Assembly: GCF_028561755.1 (NCBI RefSeq)
Contig: NZ_JAQQTD010000002.1
Coordinates: forward strand, 186,001 to 250,000
Direction: 5' to 3'
DNA length: 64,000 bases
From: Altibacter sp. HG106
GTDB lineage: Bacteria; Bacteroidota; Bacteroidia; Flavobacteriales; Flavobacteriaceae
The notes under the pieces were generated by a model that was not told the DNA's origin, ran no database searches, and worked only from the letters and a program-made list of their open reading frames with translations. The position numbers and the translations under genes were made by a program. Position 1 is the first letter of the stretch. The number at the start of each line of letters is the position of its first letter. Below are positions 7,959 to 15,837 of the stretch, piece after piece.

Positions 7959-10928
7959 CTAATTTGGACTCTCCTTGGCTTGCAGCTCGTCGAGCTCCAT
8001 TGATTTGAGCAGGCTATAAATCTGTTCAATTTCTTCTTTCAGCGTGTCATTTTCTGCTTCCAGGCGTTCGATTTTTCCGACCAATGCTTTGATGCTTTGC
8101 ACATATAACGCGTCATACGTCCCATAGGCCGTTTGGTAGTATCCAAGGTTATCTTTTTCCACATTTTCCGGAAACACTTCCATAAGTTCTTGCGCGATAA
8201 AACCGTACTGAACGCCTTCCGGTCTTTTGCTGCCTGTTTTATCATCATTCCATTCATAAGTAACACCTCGCATTTTTAATAATTGCGAGAGGGCTTTTTC
8301 TTCGGAAAAGGTGGCAATATTCTTTTTTAATCGTCGATCACTATTGGCCGCCCAATCTCCTGCAGAATTTTTTGAAGCGTCACCTTCTACCTCAAATACG
8401 TTGGTGGTTGGAATTCTCCCAATACCTGTACGTCCGTTCTTCAGAATGTTCAGCGCATTGTTGCCAGTGTTATTGGCGACCACAAATAATCTGTCCGATG
8501 CGTTTATTGCAGTGGTACTGCTAGGGGTGTAACTTGCGCTGCCATAGCCAATAACCGTTTCTCTGAAGGAAAAGGCCTGAACATCATTACCTAGTGCAAA
8601 TGACGCTGCTCCCGAGGCCACTGCTGCCTCGCCTAAAGCGACACTATCCTCTCCTGACGAGGTTCCGTTGATCCCAGCAAAGCTAAAGTCGCCAGTAGCC
8701 TGACCACCGTTAAAGGCAACGGCATTTTGTCCGGAAGCCGTTCCAAACGATCCGAACGTGAAACTTGCTTCTCCTGTTGAAAAATTGTTGTTTCCAATGG
8801 AAACAGCGCTGAGTCCGGTAACTTCATTTGCAGAACCAAATGCCAATCCGTTGGTCGCCCCACTGCCGATCGTATTTCCGCTTCCCAGAGCGATTGCTCT
8901 CTCAGCCGACACCGTAGTTCCGATACCAATAGCCAAACTGTTGAGTCCGGCTGCTTGCCCATCGAGAAATGCGATGGACGATTCTCCGGAAGCGATGCCA
9001 TTGATTCCCGCGAAGCTAAAGTTTCCGGCGGCTTGTCCTCCATTGAAGGCAACCGAATTTAACGCAGACGCCGTTCCAAAGGAGCCAAAGGTAAAGCTGG
9101 CCTGTCCGGTTGAAAAGTTGTTGTTTCCTATGGAAACAGCGTTGAGTCCGGTAACTTCATTTGCAGAACCAAATGCCAATCCATTGGTCGCCCCACTGCC
9201 GATCGTATTTCCGCTACCCAGAGCGATTGCTCTCTCAGCCGACACCGTAGTTCCGATACCAATTGCCAAGCTATTGAGTCCGGCTGCTTGCCCATCGAGA
9301 AATGCGATAGATGATTCTCCGGAAGCGATGCCATTGATTCCCGCGAAGCTAAAGTTTCCGGCGGCTTGTCCTCCATTGAAGGCAACCGAATTTAACGCAG
9401 ACGCCGTTCCAAAGGAGCCAAAGGTAAAGCTGGCCTGTCCGGTTGAAAAGTTGTTGTTTCCTATGGAAACAGCGTTGAGTCCGGTAACTTCATTTGCAGA
9501 ACCAAATGCCAATCCATTGGTCGCCCCACTGCCGATCGTATTTCCGCTACCCAGAGCGATGGCCCTTTCTGCTGCAACTGTCGTCCCAATTCCAATGGCC
9601 AAGCTATTGAGACCTGAAGCTTGCCCATCGAGAAATGCGATAGACGATTCTCCGGAAGCGATGCCATTGATTCCCGCGAAGCTAAAGTTTCCGGTGGCTT
9701 GTCCTCCATTGAAGGCAACCGAATTTAACGCAGACGCCGTTCCGAAGGAGCCGAAGGTAAAACTTGCTTCTCCTGTTGAAAAGTTGTTGTTTCCTATGGA
9801 AATGGCGTTGATGCCTGAAACTTCGTTGTTCACCCCAAAAGCAAGTCCGTTTGTTGCGCCGCTATCGATCGTGTTATTGTTTCCAAATGCGATACCTCTT
9901 TCAGCGGCTACCGTTGTTCCAATTCCAATGGCCAAGCTATTGAGACCGGAGGCTTGCCCATCGAGAAATGCGATAGACGATTCTCCGGAAGCGATGCCAT
10001 TGATTCCCGCGAAGCTAAAGTTTCCGGTGGCTTGTCCTCCATTGAAGGCAACCGAATTTAACGCAGACGCCGTTCCGAAGGAGCCGAAGGTAAAACTTGC
10101 TTCTCCTGTTGAAAAGTTGTTGTTTCCTATGGAAATGGCGTTGATGCCTGAAACTTCGTTGTTCACCCCAAAAGCAAGTCCGTTTGTTGCGCCGCTATCG
10201 ATCGTGTTATTGTTTCCAAATGCGATACCTCTTTCAGCGGCTACCGTAGTTCCGATACCAATGGCCAAGCTATTGAGACCGGAGGCTTGCCCTTCAAGCA
10301 ATGCGATAGAAGATTGACCGGAAGCGATTCCGTTGATTCCAGCAAAGCTGAAGATACCGGTTGCTTGTCCGCCATTGAAGGCTACCGAATTATCCGCGTC
10401 TGCTGTCGCAAACGAACCAAACGCAAAACTACCATCCGCAGCCGCCGTATTCCCAAAACCAAGCGCTACTGAGTTAGTACCTACATTGGCATCGTCCCAT
10501 TCGGTTCCTGTGGCGTTTCCTGCTCTGAAAGCTCCTTTACTCTTATCAAAGAAAAATTTGGTGCCACTTCCTTGAAGGTCGGTGTCTCCAAACACGAAAT
10601 CATCGTTATTCACATCAGTCGTGTTTTGAACAATCCCGGAGAGGCTCGAAAACTCGCCACTGGAGGACGCGCTATCGCTAATTTTAGTCCATGCCCCTCC
10701 TTGATAGTACCAAAACCCAATGGAACTATCGGTTTGGTAGATTAGAAGTCCGTTGGCAGGGGAAGGAATGGCATTTTTATCAGCTTCGGTCATTCGCGGC
10801 ACTAAAATACCCGCTTCGGTGCTTTCAATATCAAGCGCAGAAGAGGGGTCAGGTGAGGTGGTGTTAATGCCTACCTGTGAAAAGCCAAAACTTGTAATAC
10901 AGAGCAATAGAAAACATACTTTCTTCAT
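7959..10928 (-). CDS. Repetitive tail-fibre/YadA-head-like surface protein with C-terminal S74 chaperone domain
   Basis: A 989-aa protein. A signal peptide occupies residues 1-17 (ending GFSQ), followed by the VGINTTSPDPSSALDI motif common at the start of Bacteroidetes tail-fibre-domain proteins. Residues about 150-800 are built of short beta-roll turns like SVAFNGG and ALGSGNT, resembling YadA head (LbR) repeats. Five 111-aa higher-order units span residues 196-750. The C-terminus from about residue 862 (NSDRRLKKNIATFSEEKAL ... YGFIAQELMEVFPE) is the Peptidase_S74 intramolecular chaperone, followed by a coiled coil of about 30 residues that should trimerise. The Ser-Asp before RRLKKN is the expected self-cleavage point. 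It is likely a secreted or cell-surface trimeric fibre. No phage genes surround it. Confidence 0.85.
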   Translation of the reverse strand: MKKVCFLLLCITSFGFSQVGINTTSPDPSSALDIESTEAGILVPRMTEADKNAIPSPANGLLIYQTDSSIGFWYYQGGAWTKISDSASSSGEFSSLSGIVQNTTDVNNDDFVFGDTDLQGSGTKFFFDKSKGAFRAGNATGTEWDDANVGTNSVALGFGNTAAADGSFAFGSFATADADNSVAFNGGQATGIFSFAGINGIASGQSSIALLEGQASGLNSLAIGIGTTVAAERGIAFGNNNTIDSGATNGLAFGVNNEVSGINAISIGNNNFSTGEASFTFGSFGTASALNSVAFNGGQATGNFSFAGINGIASGESSIAFLDGQASGLNSLAIGIGTTVAAERGIAFGNNNTIDSGATNGLAFGVNNEVSGINAISIGNNNFSTGEASFTFGSFGTASALNSVAFNGGQATGNFSFAGINGIASGESSIAFLDGQASGLNSLAIGIGTTVAAERAIALGSGNTIGSGATNGLAFGSANEVTGLNAVSIGNNNFSTGQASFTFGSFGTASALNSVAFNGGQAAGNFSFAGINGIASGESSIAFLDGQAAGLNSLAIGIGTTVSAERAIALGSGNTIGSGATNGLAFGSANEVTGLNAVSIGNNNFSTGQASFTFGSFGTASALNSVAFNGGQAAGNFSFAGINGIASGESSIAFLDGQAAGLNSLAIGIGTTVSAERAIALGSGNTIGSGATNGLAFGSANEVTGLSAVSIGNNNFSTGEASFTFGSFGTASGQNAVAFNGGQATGDFSFAGINGTSSGEDSVALGEAAVASGAASFALGNDVQAFSFRETVIGYGSASYTPSSTTAINASDRLFVVANNTGNNALNILKNGRTGIGRIPTTNVFEVEGDASKNSAGDWAANSDRRLKKNIATFSEEKALSQLLKMRGVTYEWNDDKTGSKRPEGVQYGFIAQELMEVFPENVEKDNLGYYQTAYGTYDALYVQSIKALVGKIERLEAENDTLKEEIEQIYSLLKSMELDELQAKESPN
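8679..10343 (-). repeat. Five tandem 333-bp in-frame repeats
   Basis: Five consecutive 333-bp (111-codon) units inside the surface fibre gene. Units 1 and 2 (10343 downward) are almost identical, and so are units 3, 4 and 5. This indicates recent duplication or gene conversion in two subgroups. The units encode AGINGIASG...FNGGQATGNFSF. Copy number may vary between strains and assemblies. Confidence 0.9.
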
Positions 10929-11044
10929 AATAAATAGATTGAAGCATAAGTAGGAAAGCTCGTAGTAACACTAAGTGACGAGACGTTTGGGAGGGCATCT
11001 CAATGCTACATCGAGATTCCTCAGAAATGTCATCACCAAAACAA

Positions 11045-14000
11045 TTATTTTTTTCGAACGAATAGGTAGAAGAGAATTGATAATAATCCTATTACCCCGA
11101 AATACCAGAGCCAAGGAGTGTTCGAAGAAATTGGAATAGGTGCAGTGTCACCTAATAATACAAGACCTGCCCAATATTGGGGTGCGAGCGTTCGTCCTTT
11201 CGCTTCAGAAAGATACTGCAATTTGGCTTGTTGCAATGCTTTGTGCTTGGGCATTTCACGCGCTAAATTCTCATAAAAATGATCGATAATGATAGCACTG
11301 GATTGTTCATCGATTTTCCACAAACTTGTCAAAATGCTTTCACTACCGGCGTAGGTAAACGCATGCGCCAGCGATATCATTCCTTCGCCCGGTTGATAGG
11401 AAGGCTTTCCGGTTTCGCAGGCTGTCAACACCGTAAGGGAAGAAGACATATCGTAATTATAAAGCTCGTAGGTGTACAAGGAATTATCTTCCATTTCGTC
11501 CGTTCCTAAGGCCTTCGCAAAGATAAGGCGGGAAAGCTCGGGGTTAACGTTGTCTGATTCAGCATGGGTGCCTATATGTACAATTTGATGATTTTTGGAA
11601 TATTGGGTAAAGGCCGACTTCACCGCATCGTCATCTAAGTAGGATGTGCCATTCCATTTCCTAGAAAATTCTTTGACCAGCGCATGGCTAAAGGGCTGCG
11701 GAAGTAATTTAAAGTAAGCGCCATCGATTCTCGCGCTATCATTGACCGTGTTTTTATACGCTTCTTTCATGGATTTGGTAAACTGGGGTGCAAAGGCGAT
11801 GAAAGGACCGTCATAGGAAGTCGTAGGGGGTGCAGTCGCTACGAGCAACGGACTAAAATGATAGGAAATAGTGTGTTTGGATAACAATGATTCCGAAGCC
11901 ATGTCTTTAAAAGACTGAATAGGGGTAGCTGTGAGCATTTCAAAGTTGAGGTTGTACAATATGCCATCAGGAATAATAATAACATCCTCTGTTTCGATGT
12001 GTCTTGATATCGGTTTCCAAAGCTGTTCATAGAGCGCATGTAATTTGGGCGCGATGACAGCTACGTCAAAAATTTCGTACTGAAGCGAAGCAATATCGGC
12101 ATCGAGATTGTGGTGAGGCAACTCTACAAGCGCGACATTACTCTTCGTAAAAATCATGGCGTACAAGTTGCCTTCCACGAAGAAATAACGAACTAGCGTA
12201 CTCCCTTCAGGAACGCCTTTCTGAATAGACGGTAGCGCTGCCTCCAACGACCCGTAACGCATTTGATAATATTTGGGGTGATCCGTTTTAAGATCATCTA
12301 AAAATTGATTCCAATTGCGATTAGATTCAAAAAATGCTTCCATGCCCATTGCCGCTTCGAACGTATTCGACAATTGCTGTTTTAATCGAACTTCTTGTTC
12401 TAATATTGACGTCGGAACATTTGAAAAGGCGATATCGTTGCGGAGGTTTAGACGGGAACGAATACGATTATACAGGCTTGCTTCCTGCAGCGAAAAGATA
12501 GCATGTAAGTACTTTGTTTGTTGGGTTTGCTGATATAGTTCAATGTTTAGCTGTTTGGCAAAATCAAACAATTCGTTGTTTTCTTCAAGTAATAATTGAA
12601 GATCTTCATAGGTTTTTAAGAATGCCTTTCGTTGCTCCAAAATATCAAATGCCTCCTCAAGTTCTTCCAGTATAGAGGTTACTATTTCCGGGTGTTCCCT
12701 GCCTTCTAAGTGATAGATCGTTTTCGCTTTGGTGAGAAGCGCAGTGGGTTTTCGAAATTGAAGTGCAATCGAATCGGCTTTGTGGGTTGTGTCCTGCCTT
12801 TTCACTTCCATAGATAAGGCTTCTTCCGCATAGTTAAGCGCATTTTCATATTGTTTCAATGCTATGTAAACGCTGGCCATATTTACGCTTTGCTGAAATG
12901 CTTGTAGGGTATTTTCAAAATCGCCTGAACGGGTAAATTCATAGGCGCGCTTTGCTAATAAAATGGCAGTCTCAGCTTCATCATTACGAGCGAAGAACAG
13001 AGAAGCTACATTTAGGTCTGTTATATAATCTACGGTAAATTCTCCTTGCAAGGTGCTTTCATAGATATCAACCGCCTGTAGATACCGTTTTTTAGCTGTT
13101 TCAATAGATCCTTCGTGTTCATCAATTCGTGCCCGTGAGGTTAAGGCGCTGGCATGCCAGTATAATTGTATGCCGGGATTTTCCTGAATACGTTGCAAGG
13201 CTAAATCTAAGTAGGTGGCTGCCTCTTCATAGTTCAGCAAACTGGATTCGGCCTGCCCAAGTACCACGAGCGAAATGATAAGGTTGGGATCGGTAGGTTC
13301 GAGATATTTTTGTTTTTCCTGATACGCATATGCCACCAGATCACGGGCGCGTTTGAATTGCCCAATCGCATTGTAGAACGACCCCAAATTTTCTATGGCC
13401 GCCATTAAATTACCGCGTGCCTGGTTGATGGATTGTTCGTCTTTAGATCGCGTCATAAACACTTCAAACTTATCAATAGCGTCTTGCGAATAAGAAATGG
13501 CTTCGGAATGATTTCCCATTGCCTGAGCAATCACTGCCAAGTTCATATTGATCAACCCGGGTCGGTAGAATTGATTCATTACATCGTCGGGCGGACTCTC
13601 TTTGAGGGCCAATAGCGAAGCTTCAAAGTAATAGAGCGCACTGTCCATTTTTCCTGAAAACCACATCACGCCTCCCAACGCATTATAGACTTGCTGGTAG
13701 AAAACAGGGTCTTTCCTGGGGGATGCTTTAAGTAGTTTTAAGGCATCCTTATAGTGCTTTTTTGAAAGTGGGTAGTTTCCTAAGCTACTGGCGTAATATC
13801 CCATGTTATACACCACGCCTGGAAGCAAATTTGTAGTGTCGGATGGTTGCTCTTTCAGCAGGATGCGAGCCTTGTCCAGTATTTCGTAAGAGCTTCTTGG
13901 TTGTCCGGCATCACTATATATCCAAGCTAGTTCTTTATAGGCTCTGGCGGTTAGCATGGGTTGATTTTGAAGTTCGATACGCTGAACGAGCGCTAGCGCA

Positions 14001-14266
14001 TTCTTCAAGGCTTTTGTGCCGTCGTTGTTGTTAAGAGACAAGCTTCCGGCGATAGCGATATACGGAATGAGACTATCAAATGCTTTTTGTTGTTGTAATC
14101 GCTCTATTTGCGCATGGTACGCTGTTCGAGCTTCTTGTAGCTGCCCGTTGCTAATCAGTTCTTCAATTCTTGAAACTTCGGAAACCGAATTGGTTTGCGC
14201 AACACTTAAGGTACTCACATAAAACGCGAAGAACACCAACCCATATGTGCCAAACGGCAGTCTCAT
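11045..14266 (-). CDS. TPR-CHAT protein, predicted membrane-anchored periplasmic peptidase
   Basis: A 1073-aa protein. It has a signal peptide (residues 1-24, ending SVAQ), then about 530 residues of tetratricopeptide-like helices (repeated A-x-x-x-Y-x-x-A patterns) and a charged linker. A C-terminal CHAT domain (about 680-1040) follows. The CHAT caspase-like dyad is visible: His in HIGTHAESD (about residue 901) and Cys in LTACETG (about residue 950). A single hydrophobic segment near 1052-1070 ends in RKK, so the protein should be anchored in the inner membrane with TPR and CHAT in the periplasm. The gene lies 3 nt after an anti-sigma-like TPR membrane protein and an ECF sigma gene. Activity and substrate are inferred, not shown. 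Confidence 0.88.
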   Translation of the reverse strand: MRLPFGTYGLVFFAFYVSTLSVAQTNSVSEVSRIEELISNGQLQEARTAYHAQIERLQQQKAFDSLIPYIAIAGSLSLNNNDGTKALKNALALVQRIELQNQPMLTARAYKELAWIYSDAGQPRSSYEILDKARILLKEQPSDTTNLLPGVVYNMGYYASSLGNYPLSKKHYKDALKLLKASPRKDPVFYQQVYNALGGVMWFSGKMDSALYYFEASLLALKESPPDDVMNQFYRPGLINMNLAVIAQAMGNHSEAISYSQDAIDKFEVFMTRSKDEQSINQARGNLMAAIENLGSFYNAIGQFKRARDLVAYAYQEKQKYLEPTDPNLIISLVVLGQAESSLLNYEEAATYLDLALQRIQENPGIQLYWHASALTSRARIDEHEGSIETAKKRYLQAVDIYESTLQGEFTVDYITDLNVASLFFARNDEAETAILLAKRAYEFTRSGDFENTLQAFQQSVNMASVYIALKQYENALNYAEEALSMEVKRQDTTHKADSIALQFRKPTALLTKAKTIYHLEGREHPEIVTSILEELEEAFDILEQRKAFLKTYEDLQLLLEENNELFDFAKQLNIELYQQTQQTKYLHAIFSLQEASLYNRIRSRLNLRNDIAFSNVPTSILEQEVRLKQQLSNTFEAAMGMEAFFESNRNWNQFLDDLKTDHPKYYQMRYGSLEAALPSIQKGVPEGSTLVRYFFVEGNLYAMIFTKSNVALVELPHHNLDADIASLQYEIFDVAVIAPKLHALYEQLWKPISRHIETEDVIIIPDGILYNLNFEMLTATPIQSFKDMASESLLSKHTISYHFSPLLVATAPPTTSYDGPFIAFAPQFTKSMKEAYKNTVNDSARIDGAYFKLLPQPFSHALVKEFSRKWNGTSYLDDDAVKSAFTQYSKNHQIVHIGTHAESDNVNPELSRLIFAKALGTDEMEDNSLYTYELYNYDMSSSLTVLTACETGKPSYQPGEGMISLAHAFTYAGSESILTSLWKIDEQSSAIIIDHFYENLAREMPKHKALQQAKLQYLSEAKGRTLAPQYWAGLVLLGDTAPIPISSNTPWLWYFGVIGLLSILFYLFVRKK

Positions 14267-14269
14267 GGG

Positions 14270-15022
14270 TTATTTTGAAGTAAGGGCTGTTACAATTTCC
14301 TGGCTCGCAGGAACATCGCTTCGCTTCAGCACTCGTGTCGCCTTTTTGGGTTGATTGAGATCTAGGTAAGAAAGCCCTAAATACCAATTGGCTTCCGATA
14401 GAAAACTACTGCTGGTCATGGCTGCCACTTTTTCCAAATACGGAAGCGCTTCCTTAGATTCGTCCTTTGCGAGATGGGCCATCCCTAGAAAGTACTGTAG
14501 TGTATCATTTTCTGGTGATGCCTCTAATAACGGTTCCCATTTGGATAGCGCCTCATCATACTTTCCTTGTTTGTAATCTACCATTCCTTCGAAAAAGGCG
14601 TAATTGCCGCTTGTGCTCATCGTTGTGGGAAGTCCGGGATCGGGCTCAAAATGTTGTGCAAAGAGTTGTTCGGTAGGTGAGGTGCGATTTAAAAACCAAA
14701 AGATACCGATGAGGGCAACTAAAATTCCTGCCGCCGCATACCAACGCGTATAGTTTTTTTCGGGTGTTGAAATCAACTTTGGTGGGTCTATTACTTTCGA
14801 GTGAGTCGCCGAAACTTCTTCGTGATAGGTATTTAGTTTTTCTTTCAGGCTCGCCGCTTCGACGCCGTCGATCAGCATTCTCACCTCATTGACTTTTTGT
14901 TGCAGGGTAGGCTCCTCAATGAGTTGTTGCTGAAAGCGTTCTTGCTCTTCAGCCGACATATTGTTTTTGAGATATCTTTCGATCGTCTCAAATTCCTGTT
15001 CTGTTATTTCTGGTGAATTCAT
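14270..15022 (-). CDS. Membrane anti-sigma-like protein with periplasmic TPR domain
   Basis: A 250-aa protein. The cytoplasmic N-terminus (residues 1-60) reads ERYLKNNMSAEEQERFQQQL, the helical pattern seen in anti-sigma factors next to Bacteroidetes ECF genes. No zinc-binding HxxxCxxC is seen. One membrane helix lies near residues 94-111 (WYAAAGILVALIGIFWFL). The C-terminal half has TPR repeats (GMVDYKQGKYDEALSKWEPLLEA and GLSYLDLNQPKKA) predicted to be periplasmic. It lies 13 nt after the sigma gene and 3 nt before the TPR-CHAT gene. I infer that it holds the sigma factor at the membrane and senses an envelope signal through its TPR domain. Confidence 0.75.
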   Translation of the reverse strand: MNSPEITEQEFETIERYLKNNMSAEEQERFQQQLIEEPTLQQKVNEVRMLIDGVEAASLKEKLNTYHEEVSATHSKVIDPPKLISTPEKNYTRWYAAAGILVALIGIFWFLNRTSPTEQLFAQHFEPDPGLPTTMSTSGNYAFFEGMVDYKQGKYDEALSKWEPLLEASPENDTLQYFLGMAHLAKDESKEALPYLEKVAAMTSSSFLSEANWYLGLSYLDLNQPKKATRVLKRSDVPASQEIVTALTSK

Positions 15023-15035
15023 AGCGTGTAGGTAC

Positions 15036-15608
15036 TTAAGGGGTTGGGGTTGTGAGTAGGGTTCTTAGTTGTTGAATACAACGGTATTTTTTGTTTCGCG
15101 CGGATGCTTCCGCAATCTCAAACTGCTTTGCAATAGTTCGCAAGGAGTTTTTTTCGAAGTAAAAGCTTTTCAGAAGTTCTTTACAGTCGGCGCCCAATTG
15201 TTCAAAACCTTTCATTACTTGAGCGAGCTGAGCCTCGGTATTGCCATCGTTGGTCAATGCATCGTCTTCGTCTTCCCAAGGCGTCATTTCCCCTATGGTA
15301 AGTGTTTTTTTAAAGCGCGCCGAGCGGACTACATCTAACCATTTGTTTTTCGCAATTTGATACAGATATCCTTGCACGGCCGTTTCATTCTTAGGGGTGA
15401 ATTTCCCCTCCTTAATGTTTTGCCACATGGCGATAAAGGCTTCTTGATATATGTCTTTTGCTTGCTGCATGGAACCACTATTTTTTAGAATGAAAACTTC
15501 AGTCTTTTTATAGTTCTCTGTATAAATCTTCTTTAAAACCGCGTCGTCATTAGCCTTGATGGCCTTGACGGTGGTTTCTTGGTTTCGTATGTTCAGCACT
15601 TTCCCCAT
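15036..15608 (-). CDS. ECF-type RNA polymerase sigma-70 factor
   Basis: A 190-aa sigma factor with regions 2 and 4 only. Region 2 includes AKDIYQEAFIAMWQNI (2.1-2.2) and YLYQIAKNKWLDVVRS (2.4). Region 4 includes KSFYFEKNSLRTIAKQFEIAEASARNKKYRCIQQLR, a helix-turn-helix expected to bind the -35 element. It heads the three-gene operon with the anti-sigma-like and CHAT genes, and may activate its own promoter as many ECF factors do. The ATG at 15606-15608 is used; no better start is seen upstream. Confidence 0.88.
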   Translation of the reverse strand: MGKVLNIRNQETTVKAIKANDDAVLKKIYTENYKKTEVFILKNSGSMQQAKDIYQEAFIAMWQNIKEGKFTPKNETAVQGYLYQIAKNKWLDVVRSARFKKTLTIGEMTPWEDEDDALTNDGNTEAQLAQVMKGFEQLGADCKELLKSFYFEKNSLRTIAKQFEIAEASARNKKYRCIQQLRTLLTTPTP

Positions 15609-15687
15609 CGTGAAGAGATAGGAAAGGTACTAATTTTTCAGTTCAATTTAGAGCACCTCTTTAGCAATGCATCGCAAAAAAAAAAGA

Positions 15688-15777
15688 ATGTCATCATGAT
15701 ATTTTATCACGGGAGCCGTACTTCACTTTTTCCCGGTAGTGGCGAGCTGAAAATTCATTTGCGTTAACTGATGACAT
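15688..15777. repeat. Separated 9-bp inverted repeat in the sigma/hydrolase divergent region
   Basis: ATGTCATCA at 15688-15696 and its exact reverse complement TGATGACAT at 15769-15777 flank a 72-nt spacer. They lie between the divergently transcribed ECF sigma gene and the beta-lactamase-fold gene. They could be operator half-sites for a shared regulator or a coincidence. Confidence 0.3.
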
Positions 15778-15837
15778 TTTGAAAGAGTATCGATGTCCCA
15801 TATATAAGACGTATTGCATAACCAAAAAACTATCCTT

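Noticed and set aside
8758-10317. A 519-codon open frame on the plus strand opposite the surface fibre repeats
   Set aside because: It is a shadow of the repetitive fibre gene: it repeats with the same 333-bp period, is Pro/Ala-rich and has no plausible domain, while the minus-strand gene has a signal peptide and S74 domain.
8679-10343. Tandem repeats considered as a CRISPR array
   Set aside because: Units are 333 bp, contiguous, in frame with a long coding sequence and lack alternating spacers. No cas genes are present.
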